Under the pieces are notes generated by a model. That model was not told the origin of the DNA. It saw nothing but the letters and a program-made list of their open reading frames with translations, and ran no database searches. The translations under genes and the position numbers were made by a program. Below, in pieces: positions 9,310-17,015 of a DNA stretch of 47,321 nt. The stretch's first letter is position 1. Each line of letters starts with the position of its first letter. The stretch comes from Collinsella sp. TF05-9AC (lineage in GTDB: Bacteria > Actinomycetota > Coriobacteriia > Coriobacteriales > Coriobacteriaceae). The stretch lies in assembly GCF_003438495.1 (NCBI RefSeq), contig NZ_QSSH01000018.1, positions 1-47,321 on the forward strand. The letters run 5' to 3'.

Positions 9310-9340
9310 TTGACGGAATTGGTGTTTGCGCTGGTATAAG
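9310..9340 (+). promoter_or_regulatory. Possible second, upstream recA promoter
   Basis: TTGACG at 9310-9315 and TATAAG at 9335-9340, preceded by TG (extended -10). The spacer is 19 bases, longer than ideal, so this is only a candidate. It would give a LexA-independent or partly LexA-controlled long leader. Confidence 0.3.
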
Positions 9341-9389
9341 GCCTAAATTTATTCGTGCACCTCTATTTGTGATTGGCGTGGTCAAGCGT

Positions 9390-9436
9390 TTGGTCGGTGA
9401 TTGGTCGGCGTTTGGTCGGGTTTTGGAATGGTCGGG
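9390..9436 (+). repeat. TTGGTCGG short tandem repeats upstream of recA
   Basis: TTGGTCGG occurs at 9390-9397, 9401-9408 and 9412-9419. These three are exactly 11 bases apart, about one helical turn. A variant ATGGTCGG is at 9429-9436. The block ends 22 bases before the recA -35 box. In-phase direct repeats of this kind usually mark cooperative protein binding, but no binder is known to me. Confidence 0.6.
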
Positions 9437-9458
9437 TACATATGATGAATCTGAACGG

Positions 9459-9487
9459 TTGACCACGAACAGCCGTTCGTTTATTAT
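9459..9487 (+). promoter_or_regulatory. recA promoter with embedded LexA (SOS) box
   Basis: The -35 is TTGACC (9459-9464), the spacer 17 bases, and the -10 TATTAT (9482-9487). The spacer holds CGAACAGCCGTTCG (9466-9479), a perfect match to the Gram-positive/actinobacterial LexA consensus CGAAC-N4-GTTCG. Bound LexA would block polymerase directly. Confidence 0.9.
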
Positions 9488-9517
9488 CGTTTCAGGTTGT
9501 TAAGAGGAGGGCTATTC

Positions 9518-10666
9518 ATGGCCAAGAATTCAGGTCCCGTACGTACCGTTCATGCACGCACGACGGGTAAAGAGCGCGATGAGATGATCGCCACCACCAA
9601 GGCCGAGATTGAGAAGAAGTTCGGCCAGGGCTCTATTATGAGGTATGGCGACGGCGGTCCCGAGCTCGAGGTCGAGGCTATTCCGACGGGCTCTCTGGCG
9701 CTCGATGCCGCCTTGGGTATCGGCGGCGTGCCGCGCGGCCGTATCGTCGAGATTTATGGCCCCGAGTCCTCCGGTAAGACAACGCTTTCACTCGAGATCC
9801 TTGCAGAGGCGCAGGCCATGGGCGGCGTTGTTGCATTTATCGATGCCGAGCACGCGCTAGATCCTACCTATGCCGCGCGTATCGGTGTTGATATCGATGA
9901 GGTCCTCATTTCCCAGCCCGATACGGGCGAGCAGGCGCTCGAGATCGTCGATATGCTTGTGCGCTCCGGTGCCATCGACGCCATTGTTGTCGACTCTGTA
10001 GCCGCCTTGACTCCGCGTGCCGAGATCGAGGGCGAGATCGGTGACACGACGGTGGGTCTGCAGGCTCGCTTGATGAGCCAGGCGCTCCGCAAGCTCGCCG
10101 GCTCGCTTTCCAAGTCCAACACGACCTGCATCTTCATTAACCAGCTGCGCGAGAAAATCGGCGTCATGTTCGGCAACCCCGAGACCACCACGGGCGGCCG
10201 CGCACTCAAGTTTTTCTCTTCCGTGCGAATCGATATTCGCAAAATCGATACCATCAAGCTCAAGGACGAGGTTATCGGTAATCGCGTGCGTGCCAAGGTC
10301 GTTAAGAACAAGGTGGCGGCTCCGTTCCGTTCGGCCGAGTTTGACATCATGTACGGCACCGGCATCTCTAAAGAGGGCTCGATTCTGGATATGGCCGTCG
10401 AGTGCGGCATCTGCAAAAAGATGGGGTCCTGGTTTGCCTATGGCGAGGATAAGCTCGGCAACGGTCGCGAGGCCGCCAAGACATTCCTGCGGGAGCATCC
10501 CGATTGCGCCGACGAGATCGAGCACAAGGTTCGCCTTGCCTGCGGCCTTGAGTATGACGATGATGCCCCCTCCGAGGTTGAGTTGACCGACCAGCCCGCC
10601 CCCGAGGAGTTTGATGAGCTGTACGCCATCGATGGCTCCGCGATGCTCGACGATGACGATGAGTAG
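9518..10666 (+). CDS. recA: Recombinase RecA
   Basis: ATP-dependent strand-exchange protein and co-protease that triggers LexA self-cleavage. Walker A GPESSGKT is at residues 81-88. [19 protein letters not shown] and the DNA-binding loop region around [14 protein letters not shown] are present. The ATG at 9518 has AGGAGG at 9505-9510, seven bases upstream; an in-frame TTG at 9497 would overlap the RBS and is rejected. Length 382 residues, with an acidic C-terminal tail (LDDDDE) as is common. recX starts 11 bases downstream, so the regulator is probably cotranscribed. Confidence 0.98.
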   Translation: MAKNSGPVRTVHARTTGKERDEMIATTKAEIEKKFGQGSIMRYGDGGPELEVEAIPTGSLALDAALGIGGVPRGRIVEIYGPESSGKTTLSLEILAEAQAMGGVVAFIDAEHALDPTYAARIGVDIDEVLISQPDTGEQALEIVDMLVRSGAIDAIVVDSVAALTPRAEIEGEIGDTTVGLQARLMSQALRKLAGSLSKSNTTCIFINQLREKIGVMFGNPETTTGGRALKFFSSVRIDIRKIDTIKLKDEVIGNRVRAKVVKNKVAAPFRSAEFDIMYGTGISKEGSILDMAVECGICKKMGSWFAYGEDKLGNGREAAKTFLREHPDCADEIEHKVRLACGLEYDDDAPSEVELTDQPAPEEFDELYAIDGSAMLDDDDE

Positions 10667-10677
10667 CGGATGCCGAC

Positions 10678-11370
10678 ATGTCGTATACGGTGACCGAGGC
10701 CACGGTCGTCTTTCCCGATAAGAAGGCGGCTTCCTCGTTCTCGAGCGGTTATGCGTCTAAAAAGCCCTGCGCGCATATCGATTGCGATCTTGAGGGCGGT
10801 TTCGAACGTTCCATTTGGATTCCCGTGCGCGTGGCGCGCCTGTACGTTAAGAACCGCCCCGACCTTCCCTATGATTGGGATGACTTTCGCGAGGCGGTGC
10901 AGCTTATCGAACGTAAATGTGCACTCACCATGGTGACCGAGATGCTTTCGCGCCGCGATCATGCCACGGGCGAGGTGCGCGATAAGTTGGCGCGCTATGG
11001 CTTTCGACAGCCTGCGATCGATTTTGCGGTTGCTCGAGCGACCGAGTATCGTTTTTTGGATGAGAACCGCTTTTGTTCGTACTTTATCGAAGAACGCAAA
11101 CGTCGCGGCTGGGGACAGCGCAAGATCGAGGTTGAACTCAAGCGCCGTCATGTCGTACTTGACGATATCCCCGGGTATCCCGAGGCTTATTTTGCCGTGG
11201 ATGATGACTTGGCCCGCGCTTCGGCTTTGCTCGCTAAACGTCGCGTTCCCGAAGTACGTGCATTCGAAAAGCTCGTCAGATTTTTGATGGGTAAAGGCTT
11301 CTCGTATCACATCGCCGCCGATGCCGTTAAGGCGCGCCTCGATGCCTCAAGCGAGGAATGCGCCGTGTAA
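10678..11370 (+). CDS. recX: Regulatory protein RecX
   Basis: Small helical protein that binds RecA filaments and modulates strand exchange. The C-terminal about 155 residues form the three-helix repeats of RecX (MLSRRDHATGEVRDKL, YFIEERKRRGWGQRKIE, FLMGKGFSYHIAADAV). The N-terminal about 75 residues, with HIDCDLEGG, form an extension not needed for the fold. Length 230 residues. The gene directly follows recA, the usual actinobacterial arrangement. No clear terminator follows. Confidence 0.93.
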   Translation: MSYTVTEATVVFPDKKAASSFSSGYASKKPCAHIDCDLEGGFERSIWIPVRVARLYVKNRPDLPYDWDDFREAVQLIERKCALTMVTEMLSRRDHATGEVRDKLARYGFRQPAIDFAVARATEYRFLDENRFCSYFIEERKRRGWGQRKIEVELKRRHVVLDDIPGYPEAYFAVDDDLARASALLAKRRVPEVRAFEKLVRFLMGKGFSYHIAADAVKARLDASSEECAV

Positions 11371-11432
11371 GCGTTCACCCGTTACGCCCCTGCCGTTCAC
11401 CGCTTGATTGGCGCCGTGCCGGGTGCGTTTAT

Positions 11433-11461
11433 TTGACAGTTGTTGCGGTTCAACGTAGGAT
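11433..11461 (+). promoter_or_regulatory. Promoter for rny
   Basis: A perfect -35 TTGACA (11433-11438), a 17-base spacer and a -10 TAGGAT (11456-11461). No LexA box is present. The predicted leader to the rny ATG is about 160 bases and contains two small hairpins (see separate entry). Confidence 0.7.
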
Positions 11462-11490
11462 AATCACTGTCATTTGCTTTGTGATATGTG

Positions 11491-11592
11491 CTCATCTGTG
11501 ATGAGTTTGTTTATATGTTTATCTGTATCCGACCCGCATAAGCTGCGCCCATATTACTCAAATGTCGCGAGCCGTTCGTAAGGACGGTTCGC
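11491..11592 (+). promoter_or_regulatory. Structured 5' leader of rny
   Basis: Two inverted repeats lie between the promoter and rny. The first is CTCATC/GATGAG (11491-11505, three-base loop), followed by a T-rich stretch, like a weak attenuator. The second is GCGAGCCGT/ACGGTTCGC (11567-11575 with 11584-11592, one G-U pair, eight-base loop), ending 36 bases before the start codon. Autoregulation of an RNase through its own leader is plausible but unproven. Confidence 0.4.
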
Positions 11593-11627
11593 TTTGCTGT
11601 GTAACGAATCCATAAAAAGGAGTGAGC

Positions 11628-13178
11628 ATGCCTATCATTGCAGCGCTCGTTGGCATCGTTTTGGGTGCCATCGCCGCCATTGCCTACATGCGCACCGCCA
11701 AGCAGGGTAGTCTTCACGAGGCCGACGAAAAGATTCAGTCGGCACACGCGCAGGCAGAGTCCCTGATCGGTGATGCAAAGCGTCAGGCCGAGACCCTCAA
11801 AAAAGAGGCTCTGCTCGAGGCTAAGGAAGAGATCATTAAGAACAAGCAGGCCGCCGAGGCCGAGGACAAGCAGCGTAAGAGCGAGATTCGCACGCTCGAA
11901 AATCGCGTGATGCAGCGCGAAGAATCGCTCGATCGCCGCAACGATGCTCTTGATAAGCGCGAGCATCAGCTGTCCAGCCAGGCCGGTCAGGTCGAGAAGC
12001 GCTCTCGCGAGCTTGAGGAGCTCTGCGCCAAGCAGACTTCCGAGCTTGAGCGTATTGCCGACCTTACGCGCGAGGACGCTCACAAGGAGCTGCTCGACAA
12101 GGTCCGCGGCGAGGTTACCCACGAGGCGGCCACCATCATCCGCGAGTCCGAGCAGCAGGTCCGCGCCGAGTGCCACAAGACCGCTCAGGAGATTCTCTCC
12201 CTGGCGATTCAGCGTTGCGCCGCCGACCATACCGCCGAGGTCACCGTTACTTCCGTGCACATTCCCTCCGATGACCTCAAGGGTCGCATCATCGGTCGCG
12301 AGGGTCGCAACATCCGCACCTTTGAGCAGGTGTCTGGCGTCAACCTCGTGATTGACGACACCCCCGAGACCGTCGTGCTTTCGAGCTTCGATCCGGTCCG
12401 TCGTGAGACTGCCCGCGTGGCGCTCGAGAACCTTATTGCCGACGGCCGCATTCACCCCGCCCGCATCGAGGAGATGTATCACAAGGCTGCCGACTTGGTT
12501 CAGCAGCGTGTGCGCGAGGCCGGCGAGCAGGCCGCCTTCGATACCGGTATCCACGACCTGCACCCCGAGATCGTCAAGACCCTGGGCGCTCTGCGCTACC
12601 GCACCTCGTTTGGTCAGAACGTGCTGCAGCACTCGCTTGAGGTTTCCGACCTTTGCGGCGTGATGGCCTCCGAGCTTGGTTTGGATGTTGTGACCGCCAA
12701 GCGCGCCGGTCTTCTGCACGACCTGGGCAAGGCCATCGACCACGACGTTGAGGGCCCGCATGCTGTGATTGGCGCCGAGCTTGCCCGCCGTTATGGCGAG
12801 AAGCCCGTTATCGTTCACGCGATCGAGGCCCATCATGCCGATGTCGACCCCAACACGGTGCTCGACGTTCTGGTCCAGGCTGCCGATGCCGTCTCCGCTT
12901 CTCGTCCCGGTGCCCGCCGCGAGTCGGCCGAGAACTACATTAAGCGTCTTGAGAAGCTCGAGGAGATTGCCAACTCTCACGACGGCGTCGAGCGTACCTA
13001 TGCCATGCAGGCCGGTCGCGAGGTTCATGTCATGGTTCAGCCGGACAAGATCTCCGATGCCCAGTCCACGGTGCTTGCGCACGATATCGCCCATCAGATC
13101 GAGGAAGAGATGGAGTATCCCGGTCAGGTGCGCGTTGTCGTGATTCGCGAGAGCCGTGCCGTCGATATCGCTAAATAA
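11628..13178 (+). CDS. rny: Ribonuclease Y
   Basis: Membrane-anchored endoribonuclease starting mRNA decay. Order: N-terminal membrane helix (residues 1-22), long charged coiled coil (about 25-200), KH RNA-binding domain with GRIIGREGR at 219-227, and HD phosphohydrolase domain with catalytic H364-D365 ([10 protein letters not shown]). Length 516 residues. AAAGGAG at 11616-11622 gives good spacing to the ATG at 11628; the GTG at 11622 lies within that RBS. With RNase J at the left end, the window encodes both major Gram-positive type RNases. The gene downstream starts two bases after the stop. Confidence 0.97.
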   Translation: MPIIAALVGIVLGAIAAIAYMRTAKQGSLHEADEKIQSAHAQAESLIGDAKRQAETLKKEALLEAKEEIIKNKQAAEAEDKQRKSEIRTLENRVMQREESLDRRNDALDKREHQLSSQAGQVEKRSRELEELCAKQTSELERIADLTREDAHKELLDKVRGEVTHEAATIIRESEQQVRAECHKTAQEILSLAIQRCAADHTAEVTVTSVHIPSDDLKGRIIGREGRNIRTFEQVSGVNLVIDDTPETVVLSSFDPVRRETARVALENLIADGRIHPARIEEMYHKAADLVQQRVREAGEQAAFDTGIHDLHPEIVKTLGALRYRTSFGQNVLQHSLEVSDLCGVMASELGLDVVTAKRAGLLHDLGKAIDHDVEGPHAVIGAELARRYGEKPVIVHAIEAHHADVDPNTVLDVLVQAADAVSASRPGARRESAENYIKRLEKLEEIANSHDGVERTYAMQAGREVHVMVQPDKISDAQSTVLAHDIAHQIEEEMEYPGQVRVVVIRESRAVDIAK

Positions 13179-13179
13179 C

Positions 13180-14265
13180 ATGAACGACGCGAACGAGCTC
13201 ATCTCATTTATCGCGTCGATGTCGGGGGAGGGCAACCTTCGCGTCGAGGAAAACCTTGGCGAGGGGTATGTCCGCCTCCGCGTTTCGGAGGCCGAGCGGC
13301 GCCAGGCAAAGCACGACATTCAGAATGTCGAGGATATCGTCATCGAAATGCTCCGTAATGCTCGCGATGCTGGCGCCGACAAGGTCTATCTCGCCACGAC
13401 CAAGGAAGATGGCGTCCGCACGCTTGTCTTTCTGGATAACGGTTCGGGCGTTCCACAGGATATGCAAGAGCGAATCTTCGATGCCCGCGTCACCTCCAAG
13501 CTCGAGAGTATGAAGATGGACCGTTGGGGCGTTCACGGTCGTGGCATGGCATTGTTTTCGATCAAGCAGAACACCGATGAGGCCCGTGTGGTCACGTCAG
13601 GTGTCGATCTTGGCTCGGCCTTTAAGGTGAGCGTTGCGGCCGACCACCTCAGTGAGCGTGCCGATCAGTCCAGCTGGCCCCAGGCTGTCAAGGATGAGGA
13701 CGGACGTTATGTCTGTGCTCGCGGTCCGCATAATATTATTCGCGCTGCTTGTGAGTTTGCGCTCGAGGAGTTGCGTGGTTGCGATGTCTATCTTGGTTCT
13801 CCGTCTGAGATTGCCGCGACCCTTTATGCTCAGGCGTCAAGTCGGCTCGATACGTCGCGTCTCCTGTTCATTGATGACGAGAGCGAGCTTCCAGTTGTCG
13901 ATCGTTTAGGCCTTGCCTCTGATGCCGAGGACTTTATCCGTATCTGTTCGGGTTTGGGTCTTGAGATGTCTGAGCGCACGGCCCATCGCATTTTGGCAGG
14001 GCAGATTAAGCCCGTTCGCGGTGTGACTGCGCGTCTGCTGCGCGAGCGTGATTCGTCCTCGCATGCGCCGGCTCCTGTCGATCTCGCGAAGGATCGTCGC
14101 GGGCTACGTATTGCCAAGGATGACATAGCACAGTTTTCGCGTGCTGTGGAACGCGACTTTAATGACCTTGCCGCTCGGTACTATCTCAACCTTTGCGGCG
14201 ACCCAAAGATTCGTGTTTCGCGTGATCGAATCACCGTGACCTTCGATCTTGCCAAAGAGGAATAG
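13180..14265 (+). CDS. GHKL-fold ATPase of unknown function
   Basis: I do not recognise the specific family. The N-terminal about 190 residues form a GHKL (gyrase/Hsp90/histidine kinase/MutL) ATP-binding fold: N-box E56...N60 in IEMLRNARDAGA, G1 box D86-N-G-S-G90, and G2 box GVHGRGMAL at 117-125. The C-terminal part (about residues 190-361) has no domain I can name; about residues 235-285 look helical and could hold a helix-turn-helix. There is no phosphoacceptor histidine box or membrane segment, so it is not a classical sensor kinase. The ATG at 13180 is two bases past the rny stop with no strong RBS, so coupling is likely; a GTG at 13156 inside rny is an alternative. It occupies the rny-spoVS gap where Bacillus has the phosphodiesterase ymdB. 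Confidence 0.75.
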   Translation: MNDANELISFIASMSGEGNLRVEENLGEGYVRLRVSEAERRQAKHDIQNVEDIVIEMLRNARDAGADKVYLATTKEDGVRTLVFLDNGSGVPQDMQERIFDARVTSKLESMKMDRWGVHGRGMALFSIKQNTDEARVVTSGVDLGSAFKVSVAADHLSERADQSSWPQAVKDEDGRYVCARGPHNIIRAACEFALEELRGCDVYLGSPSEIAATLYAQASSRLDTSRLLFIDDESELPVVDRLGLASDAEDFIRICSGLGLEMSERTAHRILAGQIKPVRGVTARLLRERDSSSHAPAPVDLAKDRRGLRIAKDDIAQFSRAVERDFNDLAARYYLNLCGDPKIRVSRDRITVTFDLAKEE

Positions 14266-14271
14266 TGCCTT

Positions 14272-14289
14272 TACCGAGTCCACTCGGTA
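14272..14289. promoter_or_regulatory. 18-bp inverted repeat before spoVS
   Basis: TACCGAGT-CC-ACTCGGTA: eight perfect pairs around two bases, starting seven bases after the ATPase stop and 50 before the spoVS ATG. There is no T-run, so it is more likely an operator or RNA-processing hairpin than a terminator. Confidence 0.45.
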
Positions 14290-14339
14290 CGATAAAGTTA
14301 TTGCAGTTAAAACGTACTTTTAAACGCAGGAGTTTCTTC

Positions 14340-14657
14340 ATGGATTGCCTGAAGGTATCAAGCAAATCATCGCCCGCGTCCGTTGCCGGCGCCATCGCCG
14401 GCATGGTCAAGGATGGTGTACCCGTCAACATCCAGTGTGTCGGCGCCGGTGCGGTCAACCAGGCTATTAAGGCCGTGGCTATCGCGCGCGGTTTTTTGAT
14501 TCCAACCGGTTTTGATATTTCCTGCGCGCCCGTGTTCTCCGACATCCTCATTAACGGGGAGTCGCGCACGGCCATCCGCCTTTCTATCTACGTTCACCAG
14601 ATCAATCGAGCTGCTATGGATAACGTCGTCATGGATGATGTTAAGCCTGTGGCATAG
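14340..14657 (+). CDS. spoVS: Stage V sporulation protein S (SpoVS) homologue
   Basis: Small Alba-like protein. In Bacillus it affects late sporulation and septation, but the family is widespread in non-sporulating bacteria. Matches to the family core are almost continuous: LKVSSKSSPASVAGAIAG, GAGAVNQAIKAVAIARGF and SRTAIRLSIYVHQ. The ATG at 14340 has AGGAG at 14328-14332, seven bases upstream. Length 105 residues, about 19 more than the common 86, through a C-terminal tail (MDNVVMDDVKPVA). Located after rny and the GHKL ATPase, and before miaB, as in Bacillus. Confidence 0.93.
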   Translation: MDCLKVSSKSSPASVAGAIAGMVKDGVPVNIQCVGAGAVNQAIKAVAIARGFLIPTGFDISCAPVFSDILINGESRTAIRLSIYVHQINRAAMDNVVMDDVKPVA

Positions 14658-14706
14658 CTTCTGCTTGTCTCGATTCGCCTCCCTTCCATCGTTAGGACTT
14701 ATGCAC

Positions 14707-16077
14707 ATGGACCAGCGTTCCGTACGCGATATTCTTGCCGGTAAAACCTACTTTATCCGCACCTTTGGCTGCCAGATGAATCAGCACGATTCCGAGCGCG
14801 TGAGCGGTCTGCTCGATTCGTATGGTTGCCTCATGGCGCTCGATCCCGAGCATGCCGATATCGTTGTCTTCATGACATGCTGTGTGCGTGAGGCCGCCGA
14901 TACTCGCCTGTACGGTCAGTGCAATTCCTGCAAAAGCCTGCCGCCTTCGCCTTCGGGCAAGCGTGTGGTTGCCGTGGGCGGCTGCATTGCGCAGCGTGAT
15001 GGCGAGGGCCTGCTCACCAACGTCGATAACGTCAATGTCATCTTTGGCACGCATTCTATCGCACATGTGGCCGAGCTCATTGCCGAGGCGTTCCTTGACG
15101 GCAAGCGTCATATCCGCACCAATGAGCATGAGGATACGGATGCCATGAGCATGCCGTGGCATCGCGAGACCCAGTATCACGCCTGGGTGCCCATCATGAC
15201 GGGCTGCAATAATTTCTGCACCTATTGCATCGTGCCGTACGTGCGCGGTCGCGAAAAGAGCCGCCCCTTCGAGGAGATTGTCGACGAGGTGACCGGTTTG
15301 GTGCGCCAGGGCGTGCGTGAGATTACGCTGCTGGGCCAAAACGTTAACTCATATGGTCGCGATCTGTTTGGCAAGCCGCGTTTTGCCGATCTGCTGCGTG
15401 CCGTGGGCGATACGGGTGTGGAGCGCATCTTCTTTACGTCTTCGCATCCCAAGGACCTGCTGCCCGAGACCATCGACGCCATGGCCGAAACGCCTGCCGT
15501 TATGCCGCAGCTGCACTTGGCCGTCCAGTCAGGTTCGACGCGGATCCTCAAAGAGATGAATCGCCGTTATACACGCGAGGACTATCTGGGCCTGGTCGAT
15601 CGCATCCGCAATCGCATGCCCGATATCGCGCTCTCGACTGACATTATCGTTGGCTTTCCGGGCGAGACTGAAGAAGACTTTGAGCAGACGCTCTCACTTG
15701 CCGAGATGGTCCGCTATGCTCAGGCCTATACCTTCATCTATTCCAAGCGCGCCGGTACCCCGGCCGCCGAGATTGACGATCCTACGCCGCATGAGGTTAT
15801 TCTCGAGCGTTTCAACCGCCTGGTTAAGGTTATCGAGACCACGGCACATGAGTATAACCAGGGTGAGCTTCATACTGTGGTGCCGGCGCTCATTGAGGGC
15901 ACGAGCAAGAAGAACGATGCGGTCCTGCTGGGCAAGAGTCCCAAGAATCAGACCGTGCATGCGCCTATCCCCGAGGGTTACAGCATCGATCAGCTTGTTG
16001 GCAAGATCGTTGATATTGACGTTGACGTTGCCAAGACCTGGTATTTGTCCGGCTCCGTTGTGGGCGAGCCGCGCTAA
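14707..16077 (+). CDS. miaB: tRNA-2-methylthio-N6-dimethylallyladenosine synthase MiaB
   Basis: Radical-SAM enzyme that methylthiolates i6A37 in tRNA, acting on the product of MiaA encoded next door. The N-terminal cluster domain starts TFGCQMNQHDSER. The SAM cluster is C167, C171 and C174 (CNNFCTYC), followed by IVPYVRGREKSR. A C-terminal TRAM domain is present. The ATG at 14707 is chosen over 14701 because the AGGAC box (14694-14698) is eight bases from it. Length 456 residues. Its stop overlaps the miaA start (TAATG). Confidence 0.96.
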   Translation: MDQRSVRDILAGKTYFIRTFGCQMNQHDSERVSGLLDSYGCLMALDPEHADIVVFMTCCVREAADTRLYGQCNSCKSLPPSPSGKRVVAVGGCIAQRDGEGLLTNVDNVNVIFGTHSIAHVAELIAEAFLDGKRHIRTNEHEDTDAMSMPWHRETQYHAWVPIMTGCNNFCTYCIVPYVRGREKSRPFEEIVDEVTGLVRQGVREITLLGQNVNSYGRDLFGKPRFADLLRAVGDTGVERIFFTSSHPKDLLPETIDAMAETPAVMPQLHLAVQSGSTRILKEMNRRYTREDYLGLVDRIRNRMPDIALSTDIIVGFPGETEEDFEQTLSLAEMVRYAQAYTFIYSKRAGTPAAEIDDPTPHEVILERFNRLVKVIETTAHEYNQGELHTVVPALIEGTSKKNDAVLLGKSPKNQTVHAPIPEGYSIDQLVGKIVDIDVDVAKTWYLSGSVVGEPR

Positions 16078-17015
16078 TGGTTGCTCCAGGGGCAGGTTTT
16101 TCCGCCGTTGCGATCGTCGGTCCGACGGCGGTTGGTAAGAGTGATGTTGCCGACCGTTTGGCCGCTCGTCTTTCGTCCGAAGTGCTGTCGTGCGATGCGA
16201 TGCAAATCTATCGCGGCATGGACATCGGTACCGCAAAGATGGCGCCCGATGAGTGTACGGCGCCGCTGCGTCTCGTCGACATTGTAGAGCCGGGTGTGGC
16301 ATATTCTGCTGCGCTTTATCAGGCTGACGCTCGCGCGCATGTTGAGGGTTTGCTTGGCGAGGGCCGCCTACCGGTGTTTTGCGGGGGCACAGGCTTGTAT
16401 CTCAAGGCCGCCCTGGATGAGATGGATTTTCCCTCGGGCGAGCTTGAGGACGATCGTCGCGCGGGGTATCAGGAACTTGCCGAGCGCATAGGCGAGGAAG
16501 CGCTGCACGCGCTGCTTGCCGAGCGTGACCCCGAGTCCGCTGCGGTCATCCACCCCCATAATGTTCGTCGCGTGATTCGCGCGCTCGAAATGAACGATGA
16601 TGGTGTGTCCTACGCGCAGCAAAAGTCGCAGTTTAGTGTTCCGCGCGAGCATTATCATGCTCTATGGTTTGGTCTGACGCGTAATCGCGAGGTGCTCTAC
16701 GAGCGCATTAATCTGCGCGTCGATCTGATGTTTGAGCAGGGTCTTGTCGATGAGGTGCGCGGTCTTATGGACCAGGGACTGGGAGATGCCCTGACGTCGA
16801 TGCAGGCTATTGGCTATAAAGAGATCATTGATGCTTTCAATGGCGTGATTTCTATGGATGAGGCTCGCGAACTCATCAAGATGCGTTCGCGTCGCTATGC
16901 CAAACGTCAGCTTTCGTGGTTTAAACGCGATGATCGCATCGTGTGGTTCGATATGGATGAATGTACGATCGATGAGGTCGTTGAGGAAATCCTGCATCGT
17001 ATTGAGGCTGCCTAA
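16077..17015 (+). CDS. miaA: tRNA dimethylallyltransferase MiaA
   Basis: Transfers the dimethylallyl group to A37 of tRNAs reading codons that start with U, the substrate for MiaB. P-loop GPTAVGKS is at residues 15-22. The SCDAMQIYRGMDIGTAK region corresponds to the usual DSMQVY substrate motif, with Ala replacing Ser, a mild deviation. YAKRQLSWFKRD near the C-terminus is a family signature. Length 312 residues. It overlaps miaB by one base at its start and hflX by one base at its end, so three genes are translationally coupled. Confidence 0.96.
   Translation: MVAPGAGFSAVAIVGPTAVGKSDVADRLAARLSSEVLSCDAMQIYRGMDIGTAKMAPDECTAPLRLVDIVEPGVAYSAALYQADARAHVEGLLGEGRLPVFCGGTGLYLKAALDEMDFPSGELEDDRRAGYQELAERIGEEALHALLAERDPESAAVIHPHNVRRVIRALEMNDDGVSYAQQKSQFSVPREHYHALWFGLTRNREVLYERINLRVDLMFEQGLVDEVRGLMDQGLGDALTSMQAIGYKEIIDAFNGVISMDEARELIKMRSRRYAKRQLSWFKRDDRIVWFDMDECTIDEVVEEILHRIEAA

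Noticed and set aside
9294..9503. 69-codon frame in the recA upstream region
   Set aside because: It runs through the TTGGTCGG repeats, recA promoter and LexA box, has no RBS and no recognisable sequence.
10802..10815. GAACGTTC in recX as a LexA box
   Set aside because: The half sites abut without the four-base spacer and it is within coding sequence.
14265..14339. The palindrome before spoVS as an intrinsic terminator
   Set aside because: Two-base loop and no T-run follow; the coding strand continues at short spacing into spoVS.
16198..16205. Ala instead of Ser in the MiaA DSMQVY-type motif as a sign of inactivity
   Set aside because: All other MiaA motifs and the coupled miaB gene are intact; a single mild substitution next to the aspartate is not enough.
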